Shown here piece after piece: positions 32,630 to 39,940 of a DNA stretch of 64,000 nt. The DNA comes from Arthrobacter sp. NEB 688. Lineage in GTDB: Bacteria; Actinomycetota; Actinomycetes; Actinomycetales; Dermatophilaceae. The position numbers and the translations under genes are program-made. Below the pieces are notes generated by a model. That model was not told the DNA's origin, searched no databases, and worked only from the letters and a program-made list of their open reading frames with translations. Each line of letters begins with the position of its first letter. Position 1 is the stretch's first letter. Where the stretch lies: the NCBI RefSeq assembly GCF_013201035.1, contig NZ_CP053707.1, positions 2,604,001-2,668,000 of the forward strand. Direction: 5' to 3'.

Positions 32630-32716
32630 TGTGATGAGCGACGAGATACCGGTTTGGTTCTCGATGCCGCGGAAGGCTCGCCCCGCCCCAGCCCTTGGGG
32701 ACGCGTCAGCGTGGAG
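32630..32716 (-). ncRNA. Candidate bridge/seek RNA of the IS110-family element
   Basis: Read on the minus strand, 32670-32634 gives GCGGCAT, then a hairpin with stem CGAGA/TCTCG and 12-nt loop, then CGCTCAT after one base. GCGGCAT equals one half of the target GCGGC-AT-GAGCG, and CGCTCAT is the reverse complement of the other half, both including the AT core. That is the layout of left and right target guides around a hairpin in bridge RNAs. Just upstream, CACGCTGA (32713-32706) equals the element's own end next to the core, followed by a CCCC/GGGG hairpin and CTTCC (32675-32671), complementary to the other end (ATAGGAAG); these could be the donor guides. Exact RNA ends are unknown. Confidence 0.6.
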
Positions 32717-32736
32717 CGCTAGTGAGTCGAATCAGC

Positions 32737-34086
32737 CTATGCCGCAACCACTTCGACGATCGGGGCGCCGTGGGCGGCGACGGTCGGATCCCACGCTTGG
32801 CGGTGGGTGATGACGTGGTGGAGCTGGCGCAGGATGGCCCCGGCGACCGCGCTCTGGGCCTGGGTCGGGGTAAGCCGGTTGTCCTCGCGGGTGGTCAGGT
32901 ACCGGTAGCGGGCGGCGTACACCCGGTTGGTCTGCAGGCACCCCCACACTGCCCGCCACGCCGCGACCCGCAGCCGTGGTCGGCCGGCGCCGGACAGGCG
33001 GGCCCGGCCGGTGAACGCCCCGGACTTGCGTTCCCTGGGGGCAAGGCCGGCGTGTTTGACCACGGCCCGGGCGGAGGTGAACCGGGTCAGGTCGCCGGTC
33101 TCGGCCAGGATCGCCGCAGCACCGACCGCGGACAGCCCATCGATCGAGGTCGCCAAGGCGGTCAGCTCCAGCTCGTCCAGGACGGCGACCATTCGCGCCT
33201 GCACCTCGACCAGGCGGGTGCGGGCGTGGTCCCAGTCCTGCAGCACCCACGCGACCCGCTCGAAGGTGGCCGTGCGGTGGGTGGTGACCCCGGCCGGGTC
33301 GGTCAGTGCGGCGAACAGGCGGCGCGCGATCCGCAGGCACGGCCGGGCCCCGCCGCGGCGGGTGACCTCACGCCGGACCGCGCTCTCGAACCGGGCCGCT
33401 CCCAGGCGGCGCGTGCGAGCGAGGTCTCCGCCGTCGCGGCCGACGACCACGGCCAGCGCGGCGACCCACGTGCTGGAGCGGAACGGCTGCTTCGCGGTCT
33501 CCAGGGCTGCGGGCCACACGCACTCCAGCAGGTCGCGGACCTGCTGCACGCACGCGACGTGTTCCTCGACCAGCTGCTCTCGGCGGGCGCCCAGGTGCCG
33601 CAGCCGGGCCCAGGTCGCATCCAGCGGTTCGGGCAGGTAGCAGGTCAGCTGCGCGGTCAGGCGGGCGATCAGGACGGCGTCTTTGTCGTCTGTCTTGTCC
33701 AAGGTGAGGTCCTCAGCGCGGCGGGCGTACGCCGACGCGGCCGGCTGCACGCACACGAACGGCATACCACGGTCGGCAGCCAGCTGGCCCAGAACCTGCC
33801 AACGGTGACCGGTCGGCTCACACGCGACCGTCACCCCCACGAACCCGTCCTTGCCAGCGCGCTCGGCGGCCCAGTCCAACGCCGCCCCAAGCTCCCACGC
33901 CTTCACCCGGAACGTGCGACGAGCCAGCACCTTCGAGTCGTGGTCAGTCACCACGACCATCTGCTTCCTGTCCGCGAGGTCGATCCCGACGATCGCGTTC
34001 GACACCGGCACCGCTGCTCGCAACCGGGCCAGCCTCGCGTTGCGGTTCCGGTCCCCTCGAGAGACACCACTACTACCGTTGCTCAT
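32737..34086 (-). CDS. IS110-family transposase (DEDD recombinase)
   Basis: 449 residues from MSNGSSGVSRGDRNRN (a longer start at 34152 is open). The RuvC-like DEDD domain shows SNAIVGIDLADRKQMVVVTD (D), GVTVACEPTGHRWQVL (E) and LTLDKTDDKDAVLIARL (DD). The C-terminal Transposase_20 domain has SIDGLSAVGAAAILAETGD, and the conserved serine region RARLSGAGRPRLRVAAWRAV. IS110 recombinases use a bridge RNA to choose target and donor. The gene appears intact. Its 3' end (VVAA stop) coincides with another ATGCCGC word, which I treat as incidental or part of the guide region. Confidence 0.92.
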   Translation of the reverse strand: MSNGSSGVSRGDRNRNARLARLRAAVPVSNAIVGIDLADRKQMVVVTDHDSKVLARRTFRVKAWELGAALDWAAERAGKDGFVGVTVACEPTGHRWQVLGQLAADRGMPFVCVQPAASAYARRAEDLTLDKTDDKDAVLIARLTAQLTCYLPEPLDATWARLRHLGARREQLVEEHVACVQQVRDLLECVWPAALETAKQPFRSSTWVAALAVVVGRDGGDLARTRRLGAARFESAVRREVTRRGGARPCLRIARRLFAALTDPAGVTTHRTATFERVAWVLQDWDHARTRLVEVQARMVAVLDELELTALATSIDGLSAVGAAAILAETGDLTRFTSARAVVKHAGLAPRERKSGAFTGRARLSGAGRPRLRVAAWRAVWGCLQTNRVYAARYRYLTTREDNRLTPTQAQSAVAGAILRQLHHVITHRQAWDPTVAAHGAPIVEVVAA

Positions 34087-34183
34087 GAACGTCCTCCTTC
34101 TGCGCTCTGGGACACCAAGCCCGAACAAGCGCATCAGGAGGACGTTCGCCACGCCAGACCGAAGACGCTCAACGTCTTCCTAT

Positions 34184-34188
34184 GCCGC
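34184..34188. repeat. Array repeat R12, right half (GCCGC)
   Basis: Continues R12 after the IS110 insertion and is followed by GTTGAGA. Together with 32493-32499 it makes a perfect repeat. GCCGCGTT also follows R2, R6 and R13. Confidence 0.7.
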
Positions 34189-34219
34189 GTTGAGATCGGC
34201 TTTGCCGATGAGTGGATAC

Positions 34220-34903
34220 CTACGCGTGGGGCCGAGCGGGCCGCGTCCCGAAGACCTTGCCGACGACTCCGCGGCACATGACCATGCGTCGTTGAAGTGA
34301 CCGCAACATCCCGAGCGTGGCTTCATCGCCGAAGCCAGTGGTGATCTGCCAATCTCCACCAGAGCCAATGACGTCGCTTGCGAAGACGACCTCTGTCGCG
34401 AGCAGAGCCCGGGTCCAGTCGGTTCTGCTCAGTGGCACTCCAGCCGCGATAGCTTCGCCGATCCGGGTGCCGCTGGCGAACAGGTCGGCAACGTTGTCGA
34501 AACCCATCGCAACCGCAAACTCCTCGGTGCAATCTGCTGGGCCTCCCCACTCGCTGAGGCCGAAGCGGAGCAGAGCTCTTTCGTCATCCGACAAGCGGAA
34601 CTGAATCGGAGTGCTGGGGTCGTCGTTCCAGGGCTCACCGTCGTCCGGGTGGGCCTCGAGCCACGAGGCGCAGATCCGAACACGCCAACGAACGTTCTCG
34701 TCTTCGTCGTGTCGCAAGATCTCCAACGCAGCGAGCGGCAGTTCGCGACTCCGCGCTACTTCTGCCCGGCACTCGGGAAACCGCTCGATCACCTCAAGCC
34801 AGGTCTCCTGCGTGGCCGGCTCCCTGAGCTTCCTGACCCGCTCATCCGACGCCGGTGCGTCGAACCACTCCTTGTACTCGTCGGCAGAGCTGATCACCGG
34901 CAA
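34220..34903 (-). CDS. Array unit 11: HEAT-like repeat protein of unknown function (227 aa)
   Basis: The N-terminal ~100 residues resemble HEAT-type helical repeats (QETWLEVIERFPECRAEVAR, PLAALEILRHDEDENVRWRV). The rest is a second domain: LSDDERALLRFGLSEWGGPA, then VPLSRTDWTRALLATEVVFA, DVIGSGGDWQITTGFGDEAT and LRSLQRRM. The domain pair looks conserved, but I cannot name it. The stop lies 31 bp from R12 and the start 19 bp from R13. No membrane segments. Confidence 0.7.
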   Translation of the reverse strand: MPVISSADEYKEWFDAPASDERVRKLREPATQETWLEVIERFPECRAEVARSRELPLAALEILRHDEDENVRWRVRICASWLEAHPDDGEPWNDDPSTPIQFRLSDDERALLRFGLSEWGGPADCTEEFAVAMGFDNVADLFASGTRIGEAIAAGVPLSRTDWTRALLATEVVFASDVIGSGGDWQITTGFGDEATLGMLRSLQRRMVMCRGVVGKVFGTRPARPHA

Positions 34904-34922
34904 ATCACACCATGACCGCGTC

Positions 34923-34934
34923 CGCTCATGCCGC
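34923..34934. repeat. Array repeat R13
   Basis: Perfect CGCTCATGCCGC, followed by GTTGCGCG. It is the last intact repeat before the right platform. Confidence 0.85.
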
Positions 34935-34969
34935 GTTGCGCGTCCCGGCGGATGAGTTCCGGGACCTTG

Positions 34970-35098
34970 TCACTCGGTCTCGCAAGCCAGCCGGTCGAAC
35001 TCATCGCGGCTGACGATGGTGTTCCGCCCCGGCCCGTTGGCCGACTCGATCAAGTCTCGACGTGGGCGCCCAAAGGGGACGGCGTTTAGTTCATCGCG
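34970..35098 (-). pseudogene. C-terminal gene fragment after R13
   Basis: Minus-strand frame ending DELNAVPFGRPRRDLIESAN...SRDEFDRLACETE with stop at 34970-34972, 35 bp from R13, as expected for a unit gene. Upstream (above ~35098) the frame becomes Arg/Pro-rich and non-coding, so only the last ~43 residues of a gene survive. Family not identified. The rest of 35099-35261 holds nothing I can support. Confidence 0.4.
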
Positions 35099-35261
35099 GA
35101 CTTGCCTATGAGCTGCCTCTTGCCGGTCCGGAGACCCGGCTGGGTTTGGCGGCGTTCGGTGTGACGGTGGCGGGGCGCGACGCGACGTGCGTCGGAGTGG
35201 GGCTGGCCGCGACATTGGAGGGGTTGATGGTGCTGGGCGACAGGCACGAGTGTCTGCGAGG

Positions 35262-35648
35262 TCAGTTGCCGCCGCCGACCTTGATCGAGCGGGCTTGGAC
35301 GGCGGTGCCGTGGGAGACCAGCCAGGCGTCGATGGTGTCGGCTGGCTGGAATCCGGAGGTGGTGTCGAGGGTGACGTTGTTCCCGCTGATGCTCAGGGTA
35401 GCGGCGGCGGGGTTGTGCTCGGGGCCGTTGGCTGGCTGCTGCAGCGGAAGGCTGGCCTGCCCGCTCTGTCCGAGCGTCTGGAACATGAGTCCGGTCGCCG
35501 GGTGCCCTTCCGGGTCGGTGGCCATGAACAGAGCCGGCTTTGAGGGAGCGGGAACACCGAGGCGGCAGATGCCGGACGAGAAGTCGAGGCAGCCGGTGAG
35601 GTAGAACCCGGTGGCGGCCTGTGAACCGGCGGGGACCGACATCGCCAC
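35262..35648 (-). CDS. Hypothetical protein, possibly the 3' part of a broken exported-protein gene
   Basis: 128 residues from GTG, MAMSVPAGSQAATGFYLTG, then LDFSSGICRLGVPAPSKPAL and ending STIDAWLVSHG-like and VQARSIKVGGGN. Two cysteines (GCLDFSSGICRL) could pair. Directly upstream, another frame (residues DDDHASTEEVPAGAARASDQ) looks coding and would join if one frameshift near 35650 were repaired, so the gene may be a remnant. Not recognised. It is not in a repeat-bounded unit. Confidence 0.4.
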   Translation of the reverse strand: MAMSVPAGSQAATGFYLTGCLDFSSGICRLGVPAPSKPALFMATDPEGHPATGLMFQTLGQSGQASLPLQQPANGPEHNPAAATLSISGNNVTLDTTSGFQPADTIDAWLVSHGTAVQARSIKVGGGN

Positions 35649-35855
35649 ACCGCTACGTTGACCGACAGCTCAGGGTCCTGCTCACGAGCCTGATCGCTCG
35701 CTCTCGCAGCCCCTGCGGGTACTTCCTCGGTGCTGGCATGGTCATCATCCTTCGCGGATTCAGACCCTCCATCAACCCCGGGGCGGCTCACGATCGCCGC
35801 CGCCGTCACCGTTCGTTGATGGGGAGCTGCTCGAGGATGTCGCTCTGAAAGAGAT

Positions 35856-35891
35856 CGGCCCTTGACCTGCAGAGATGCAGGTCAAGGGCCG
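35856..35891 (+). terminator. Terminator hairpin at the right platform
   Basis: CGGCCCTTGACCTGCA (35856-35871), GAGA loop, and its perfect 16-bp complement (35876-35891), followed by TTCTT. It shares the CTGCAGAGATGCAG centre with the tRNA-cluster terminator at 23730-23769. Orientation is uncertain because it could serve either strand. Confidence 0.75.
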
Positions 35892-36035
35892 TTCTTCGTC
35901 GGATCCGTGTCGAACCGAGCCGAGCACCATGACCCGATCTGCGCGGAACACCGTCCCGGGGCTCGGCGTCGTCGTCGGGGCGCCGAGGTCCACCCGGACC
36001 TGGCCCGGTGCCTCGGTGAGCGAGGAGGTGGCCAT

Positions 36036-36187
36036 GTGCCCATCACTGCACATCGACGCCTGGAGTCCCTGGCCACGGCGGCCGGCCGGACGACGGGGGT
36101 GAGCGTCAAGACTCTGCGGCGACGGATCGCGGCGGGGAGCTGTCCGCGTATCCGAGCGGTCGGCTGATCCGGGTCGAGGCGAAAGGG
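36036..36187 (+). pseudogene. Excisionase-like HTH gene, frameshifted second copy
   Basis: From GTG 36036 the frame reads PITAHRRLESLATAAGRTTG, then VSVKTLRRRIAAG, closely matching the protein at 24230-24472. One G is missing in the GGGG run after GCGGCG, so the frame shifts and stops at 36167; past the shift the old frame resumes as ELSAYPSGRLIRVEA before diverging. The gene ends abruptly where R14 begins. The GAGGAGG ribosome binding site is preserved. It is a decayed duplicate. Confidence 0.75.
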
Positions 36188-36202
36188 GCAGGCTGAGCTC
36201 AG

Positions 36203-36214
36203 CGCTCATGCCTT
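36203..36214. repeat. Array repeat R14 (CGCTCATGCCtt)
   Basis: 10 of 12 bases match. It lies between the HTH pseudogene and the right copy of the 139-bp element, matching R1 on the left. A weaker trace (ACTCATGGAGCCGC) follows the element at 36386. Confidence 0.65.
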
Positions 36215-36238
36215 GGTGCGGGAACTTCCGCGTCATCT

Positions 36239-36377
36239 CAGTGATGGCGGGGAAAGCGGTAGATGGCGGGGTTGCATCCCCGTCACCAGCCGACGTCCGC
36301 GCCATGACCGTGATGCCGGAGACGTTGCACGATGGCGTGGCACCTGCTGCGGCATCGGGCAACGTCCGCGGCGGGCC
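36239..36377. repeat. 139-bp platform element, right copy
   Basis: Direct repeat of 25476-25614, same length and ~94% identical by eye. The 14-bp stem is kept with one mismatch (CATCGgGCAACGTC). No cassettes follow; the sequence passes straight into a core-gene remnant, so this looks like an empty platform. Confidence 0.7.
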
Positions 36378-36389
36378 AAGGACCCACTC

Positions 36390-36578
36390 ATGGAGCCGCT
36401 CGTCCGCTGGCGAACGATGACGGCAGGCGCGGGCTGCCGACGCGTGACGACCCGCCTGACGGGCCTCGCGAGCGGGCAGGCGTACGCCTTCTGGCTCGAG
36501 GCGACCGTCCTCAGCGCCGAGAGCGGTGTGCTGGAGCAGCGGCAGGTCGACGCGGAGCCGCCCGTCGTCGCCCGGTGA
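36390..36578 (+). pseudogene. 3' remnant of a core gene, fibronectin-III-like end
   Basis: The frame from about 36390 (MEPLVRWRTMTAGAGCRRVT) continues TRLTGLASGQAYAFWLEATV and stops at 36576-36578. The pattern LTGLxxGxxYAFWLEATV is typical of the last strands of a fibronectin type III domain. Codon structure here is core-like, unlike the island. I read it as the surviving end of a gene whose 5' part was displaced by the island; the true junction is near 36380-36390. Confidence 0.5.
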
Positions 36579-36664
36579 CGACCGGTCACCTCGACCCGGC
36601 CGGAGCCGTCGCACGCCGGCGTGAGCCGTCCTGGTCCGGGTGACGCGCACGTAGGCTCGGGCGC

Positions 36665-37945
36665 ATGGGAGCGCGCGCGGGCATCGTCGTCACGGGCACC
36701 GAGGTGCTGACCGGCCGGGTCACCGACCGCAACGGTCCGTGGCTGGCCGAGCGGCTGCGGCTGCTCGGGGTCGACGTCGGCCAGGTCGTCGTCGTGGGGG
36801 ACCGCCGCGAGGATCTCGCGGCCGCCCTGCGCCACCTGGCGGTGGGCCACGACCTCGTCATCACGACCGGTGGGCTCGGCCCGACCGCCGACGACCTCAC
36901 CGCCGAGGTGGTCGCCGAGGTGCAGGGCCGGCCGCTGCGGCTGGACCCCGACCTCGAGGCGCGCATCGCCGCGCGGGTGGCGTCGCTGACGGCGGCGCGG
37001 GGGTGGGGCACCCCGTCGGAGACGATGGCGCGGGGCGTCCGCAAGCAGGCGATGGTGCCCGAGCGTGCGCGCGTCCTCGAGCCGGTCGGCACCGCGCCGG
37101 GGCTGGTCGTGCCCGCGGAGGACGGCCCGCCGGTGCTCGTCCTGCCGGGACCGCCCGGCGAGCTGCGCCCGATGTGGGAGGACGCCGTGGGCGACGCCCT
37201 CGTCCTCGCGGCGCTCGGCGGTCGCGAGGAGCTGCGGCAGGCGACGGTGCGCATCTGGGGTCCGCCCGAGGCCGAGCTCGCCGAGGTCCTGCGCGGGCAC
37301 GAGGACGCCGACGGGCTGGACGGCCTGGAGATCACGACCTGCCTGCGCGAGGGCGAGCTCGAGGTCGTCACGCGGTACGCACCCGACGCCCAGACCGCCT
37401 ACGACGCCCTCGAGCGGGCCCTCGTCGCCGCCTTCGGGGGCGCCGTCTACAGCACCGACGGGCGCACCGTCGACGAGGTCGTCTTCGATCTCTTCGGCAG
37501 CACGGGCGCGACGCTGGCCCTCGCCGAGTCCTGCACGGCCGGGCTGCTCGCGGGACGGGTGGCCGACGTCCCGGGCTCCTCCGCCCACCTCGTCGGTGGC
37601 TTCGTCACCTACGCCGACGCGGCCAAGACCGCCCTCGTCGGGGTGCCCGAGGACCTGCTGCGGCAAGTGGGCGCCGTGAGCCCGCAGGTCGCCGAGGCGA
37701 TGGCCCGCGGGGCCCGCGAACGCCTCGGGACGACGTGGGGCGTCGGGGTCACCGGTGTCGCCGGCCCCGGTGGCGGTACCCCCGAGAAGCCGGTCGGCCT
37801 CGTCCACGTCTGCGCGAGCAGCGCCGGTCGGACGGAGCACCGCCGGCTGCTCCTCGGCGGCTCGCGCGACGCCGTGCGCGCCCGCACGGTCGCCGAGTGC
37901 CTGCACCTCCTGCGGGAGGTGCTCGGCGACGCCGTGTCGTCCTAG
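36665..37945 (+). CDS. cinA: CinA-family nicotinamide-nucleotide amidohydrolase
   Basis: 426 residues. The N-terminal MoCF/CinA domain shows GIVVTGTEVLTGRVTDRNGP, then HDLVITTGGLGPTADDLTAE and VLVLPGPPGELRPMWED. The C-terminal PncC deamidase domain shows TLALAESCTAGLLAGRVADV, GGFVTYADAAKTALVGV and GVTGVAGPGGGTPEKPVGLV. CinA recycles the ligase by-product NMN, and the N-terminal domain can hydrolyse ADP-ribose-like compounds. First intact core gene right of the island. Confidence 0.93.
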   Translation: MGARAGIVVTGTEVLTGRVTDRNGPWLAERLRLLGVDVGQVVVVGDRREDLAAALRHLAVGHDLVITTGGLGPTADDLTAEVVAEVQGRPLRLDPDLEARIAARVASLTAARGWGTPSETMARGVRKQAMVPERARVLEPVGTAPGLVVPAEDGPPVLVLPGPPGELRPMWEDAVGDALVLAALGGREELRQATVRIWGPPEAELAEVLRGHEDADGLDGLEITTCLREGELEVVTRYAPDAQTAYDALERALVAAFGGAVYSTDGRTVDEVVFDLFGSTGATLALAESCTAGLLAGRVADVPGSSAHLVGGFVTYADAAKTALVGVPEDLLRQVGAVSPQVAEAMARGARERLGTTWGVGVTGVAGPGGGTPEKPVGLVHVCASSAGRTEHRRLLLGGSRDAVRARTVAECLHLLREVLGDAVSS

Positions 37946-39819
37946 TGCTGGAACTGGGCGACGAGGGTCTGCAGCTGGGTGCTCATCCGGGCGAGCTCGA
38001 GGGAGGCGGTCTGGGAGTCGGCGGCGGAGCCGCTGGTGACCTGGGCGGTCTCGGCGACGACGCCGACGGAGTCGGTGATGTCGCCGGAGCGGGTGGCGGC
38101 CTGGACGGCGCGCTGGCTGATCTCCGTGGCGGTGACGCTCTGCTGCTCGACGGCGCCGGCGATGGCGGTCTGGTGGTCGGTGATCTGGGCGACGACGGTG
38201 GTGATCTGGCCGATGGCGGCTGCGGCGGCGGCGCCGTCGGTCTGGATCTGGTGGACGCGGTCGGTGATGTCGGCGGTGGCGGCGGCGGTCTTCTGGGCGA
38301 GGTCCTTGACCTCGCCGGCGACGACGGCGAAGCCGCGGCCGGCCTCGCCGGCGCGGGCGGCCTCGATGGTGGCGTTGAGGGCCAGGACGTTGGTCTGTTC
38401 GGCGACGGCGCGGATGAGGCCGATGACGTCGGTGATCTCGGCGGAGGAGCGGCCGAGCTGCTCGACGGTGGTGCTGGTCTGGTGGGCGAGGTCGGTGGCC
38501 TGCTGGGCGACGCGGGCGGCCTCGGAGGCGGAGTGGGAGATCTCGCCGATGGAGGCGCCGAACTCGGTGGAGGCGGCGGAGAGGGAGTCGATGTGGGCGA
38601 AGACCTCGGCGGCGGCGCCGGAGGCGACCTGGGCGCGGGCGCTGGTGTGCTGGGCGGCGGAGGCGATGGAGGCGGAGGCGACGGAGACCTCCTCGCTGGC
38701 GGCGGCGAGGGTGACGGCGTCCTCGCTGATGGAGCCGATCATGGTGCGCAGCCGGGTGACGGCGGCCTCGAGGGAGCGGCCGACGTCGCCGAACTCGTCA
38801 CGGCCCTCGGGCAGGGTCTGGGGGCGCAGGTCGCCGTCGGCCAGGGCCTGGACGGCGCGGACTGTGCGGCCGGCCTCGCGGCGGGTCAGGACGGTGGTGC
38901 CGGCCACGAGCCACAGGGCGAGGAGGAGGGAGGCGACGGTGGCGACGAGGTCCTCGCGCTGGGCGGTGGACAGCTCCTGCAGGCGGGTGGCCAGCAGCGC
39001 GTCGAACGCGTCGACCGACGGCCCCACCGCACCGGTCGTCGTCGCGGCGAGCGTGGCGACGTCCACGGCGGACTCGCTCTCGAGGTCGCCGGCGACGGCC
39101 CGTCCGAGGGCGTCCGCCGCCGCGGCGACGTCGCGCAGCCCCTGGACCTCCCGGGACAGCGTCGTGCGCTCGGTGCTCGCGAGGACGGTCTCGACGTCGT
39201 CGAGCAGGTCCTTGGCGTGCTTGCGCAGCGCCCCGGCCAGCAGCGCCCGCGCGGCGACGCGCTCGTCGAGCGAGCCCTGGGCCGGCACCCGGGCCTGCGT
39301 CGCCTCGAGCAGGAGGTCGGGCAGCTCGACGAAGGTGGCGTCCACGAGGGTGGCGGAGTCGAGGTCGGGGTCGAGGAGGGCCGACGAGGACGTCAGCGTC
39401 GAGTCGACCAGCTCCGCGAGCGCCTGCGCGGCCGCGGCCGCCCCCGCCGGGGTCGCCGCCGCGGCGACTTTGGCGTCGACCGCGGCCATCTCGTCCTGGA
39501 GGTCCAGCCCGGGGTGCTCGGCCACCGCGCTGCGCAGGGCCGTGACGTCGGGCCGCTGACCGCTCGCCAGCTGCGCCATCATCTCGAGGGCCGGGTGCAG
39601 CACCGCGGCGCCCTCGCGCTCGGCCTGCGCGAAGGTGATGTCCGGACCGCTCAGGGCGAGGTAGGAGTGGCCGAGCAGCAGGGTCGGCACGAGCAGCACC
39701 GCCGTGAGCAGGAGCAGGCGCGAGGCCAGGCGCAGGCGACCGACGACCGCCACCACGGGGGCGAGCAGGACCGAGCCGAGGCCTCGGGTGCTCGTCGACG
39801 TCAGCGGTGCAGCGCTCAT
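37942..39819 (-). CDS. Methyl-accepting chemotaxis protein
   Basis: 625 residues. Membrane helix 1 is around residues 25-52 (LASRLLLLTAVLLVPTLLLG), then an Ala-rich helical sensor domain, membrane helix 2 around 293-312 (LVATVASLLLALWLVAGTTV), a HAMP-like region, and the MCP signalling domain with the hairpin tip containing VIGLIRAVAEQTNVLALNAT and EAARAGEAGRGFAVVAGEVK. It transduces an unknown extracellular signal to a CheA/CheW system, which is not in the window. The stop overlaps the convergent cinA stop by 4 bp. Confidence 0.93.
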   Translation of the reverse strand: MSAAPLTSTSTRGLGSVLLAPVVAVVGRLRLASRLLLLTAVLLVPTLLLGHSYLALSGPDITFAQAEREGAAVLHPALEMMAQLASGQRPDVTALRSAVAEHPGLDLQDEMAAVDAKVAAAATPAGAAAAAQALAELVDSTLTSSSALLDPDLDSATLVDATFVELPDLLLEATQARVPAQGSLDERVAARALLAGALRKHAKDLLDDVETVLASTERTTLSREVQGLRDVAAAADALGRAVAGDLESESAVDVATLAATTTGAVGPSVDAFDALLATRLQELSTAQREDLVATVASLLLALWLVAGTTVLTRREAGRTVRAVQALADGDLRPQTLPEGRDEFGDVGRSLEAAVTRLRTMIGSISEDAVTLAAASEEVSVASASIASAAQHTSARAQVASGAAAEVFAHIDSLSAASTEFGASIGEISHSASEAARVAQQATDLAHQTSTTVEQLGRSSAEITDVIGLIRAVAEQTNVLALNATIEAARAGEAGRGFAVVAGEVKDLAQKTAAATADITDRVHQIQTDGAAAAAAIGQITTVVAQITDHQTAIAGAVEQQSVTATEISQRAVQAATRSGDITDSVGVVAETAQVTSGSAADSQTASLELARMSTQLQTLVAQFQH

Positions 39820-39940
39820 GGGGTCCGTCCCTCTGCTGGTGCCCCACGACGGCCCGTGCCGGTGGGGTCGCTACCTCATCGACCGTCGCCGGCCCCGCTC
39901 CAGAAAGGTTCGGTCAAGATCCGCTCAGGCCGGGTCCCGG

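Larger units (their letters stand above)
32500..34183 (-). mobile_element. IS110-family insertion sequence inside array repeat R12 (about 1,684 bp)
   Basis: The left junction is CGCTCAT|CAGCGTG and the right junction TTCCTAT|GCCGC, so the element splits a perfect copy of the array repeat after the dinucleotide AT. It has no terminal inverted repeats or longer target duplication, as expected for IS110. The transposase is on the minus strand, with a ~237-bp non-coding region 3' of it, the arrangement of IS1111-type elements whose guide RNA lies downstream of the transposase. Boundaries are inferred from the reconstructed repeat. Confidence 0.8.

Noticed and set aside
32736-34188. CCTATGCCGC direct repeat (32736 and 34179) as the ends of the IS110 element
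   Set aside because: It would leave the left half CGCTCAT at 32493 unexplained and exclude the 3' noncoding guide region. Ends at 32500 and 34183 restore a perfect array repeat.
25440-34934. Classical integron with attC sites and IntI
   Set aside because: I could not find matched RYYYAAC/GTTRRRY core pairs around the repeats (only two isolated GTTRRRY motifs), and no tyrosine recombinase is encoded in the window.
25440-36214. CRISPR array
   Set aside because: The repeat is only 12 bp, spacing varies from ~180 to over 1,000 bp, the intervals contain genes, and there are no cas genes.
23650-36400. Integration of the island at the 3' end of tRNA-Val with an att duplication
   Set aside because: No copy of the tRNA 3' sequence is present at the right end of the island. 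The flanking direct repeat is the 139-bp element and HTH copy instead.
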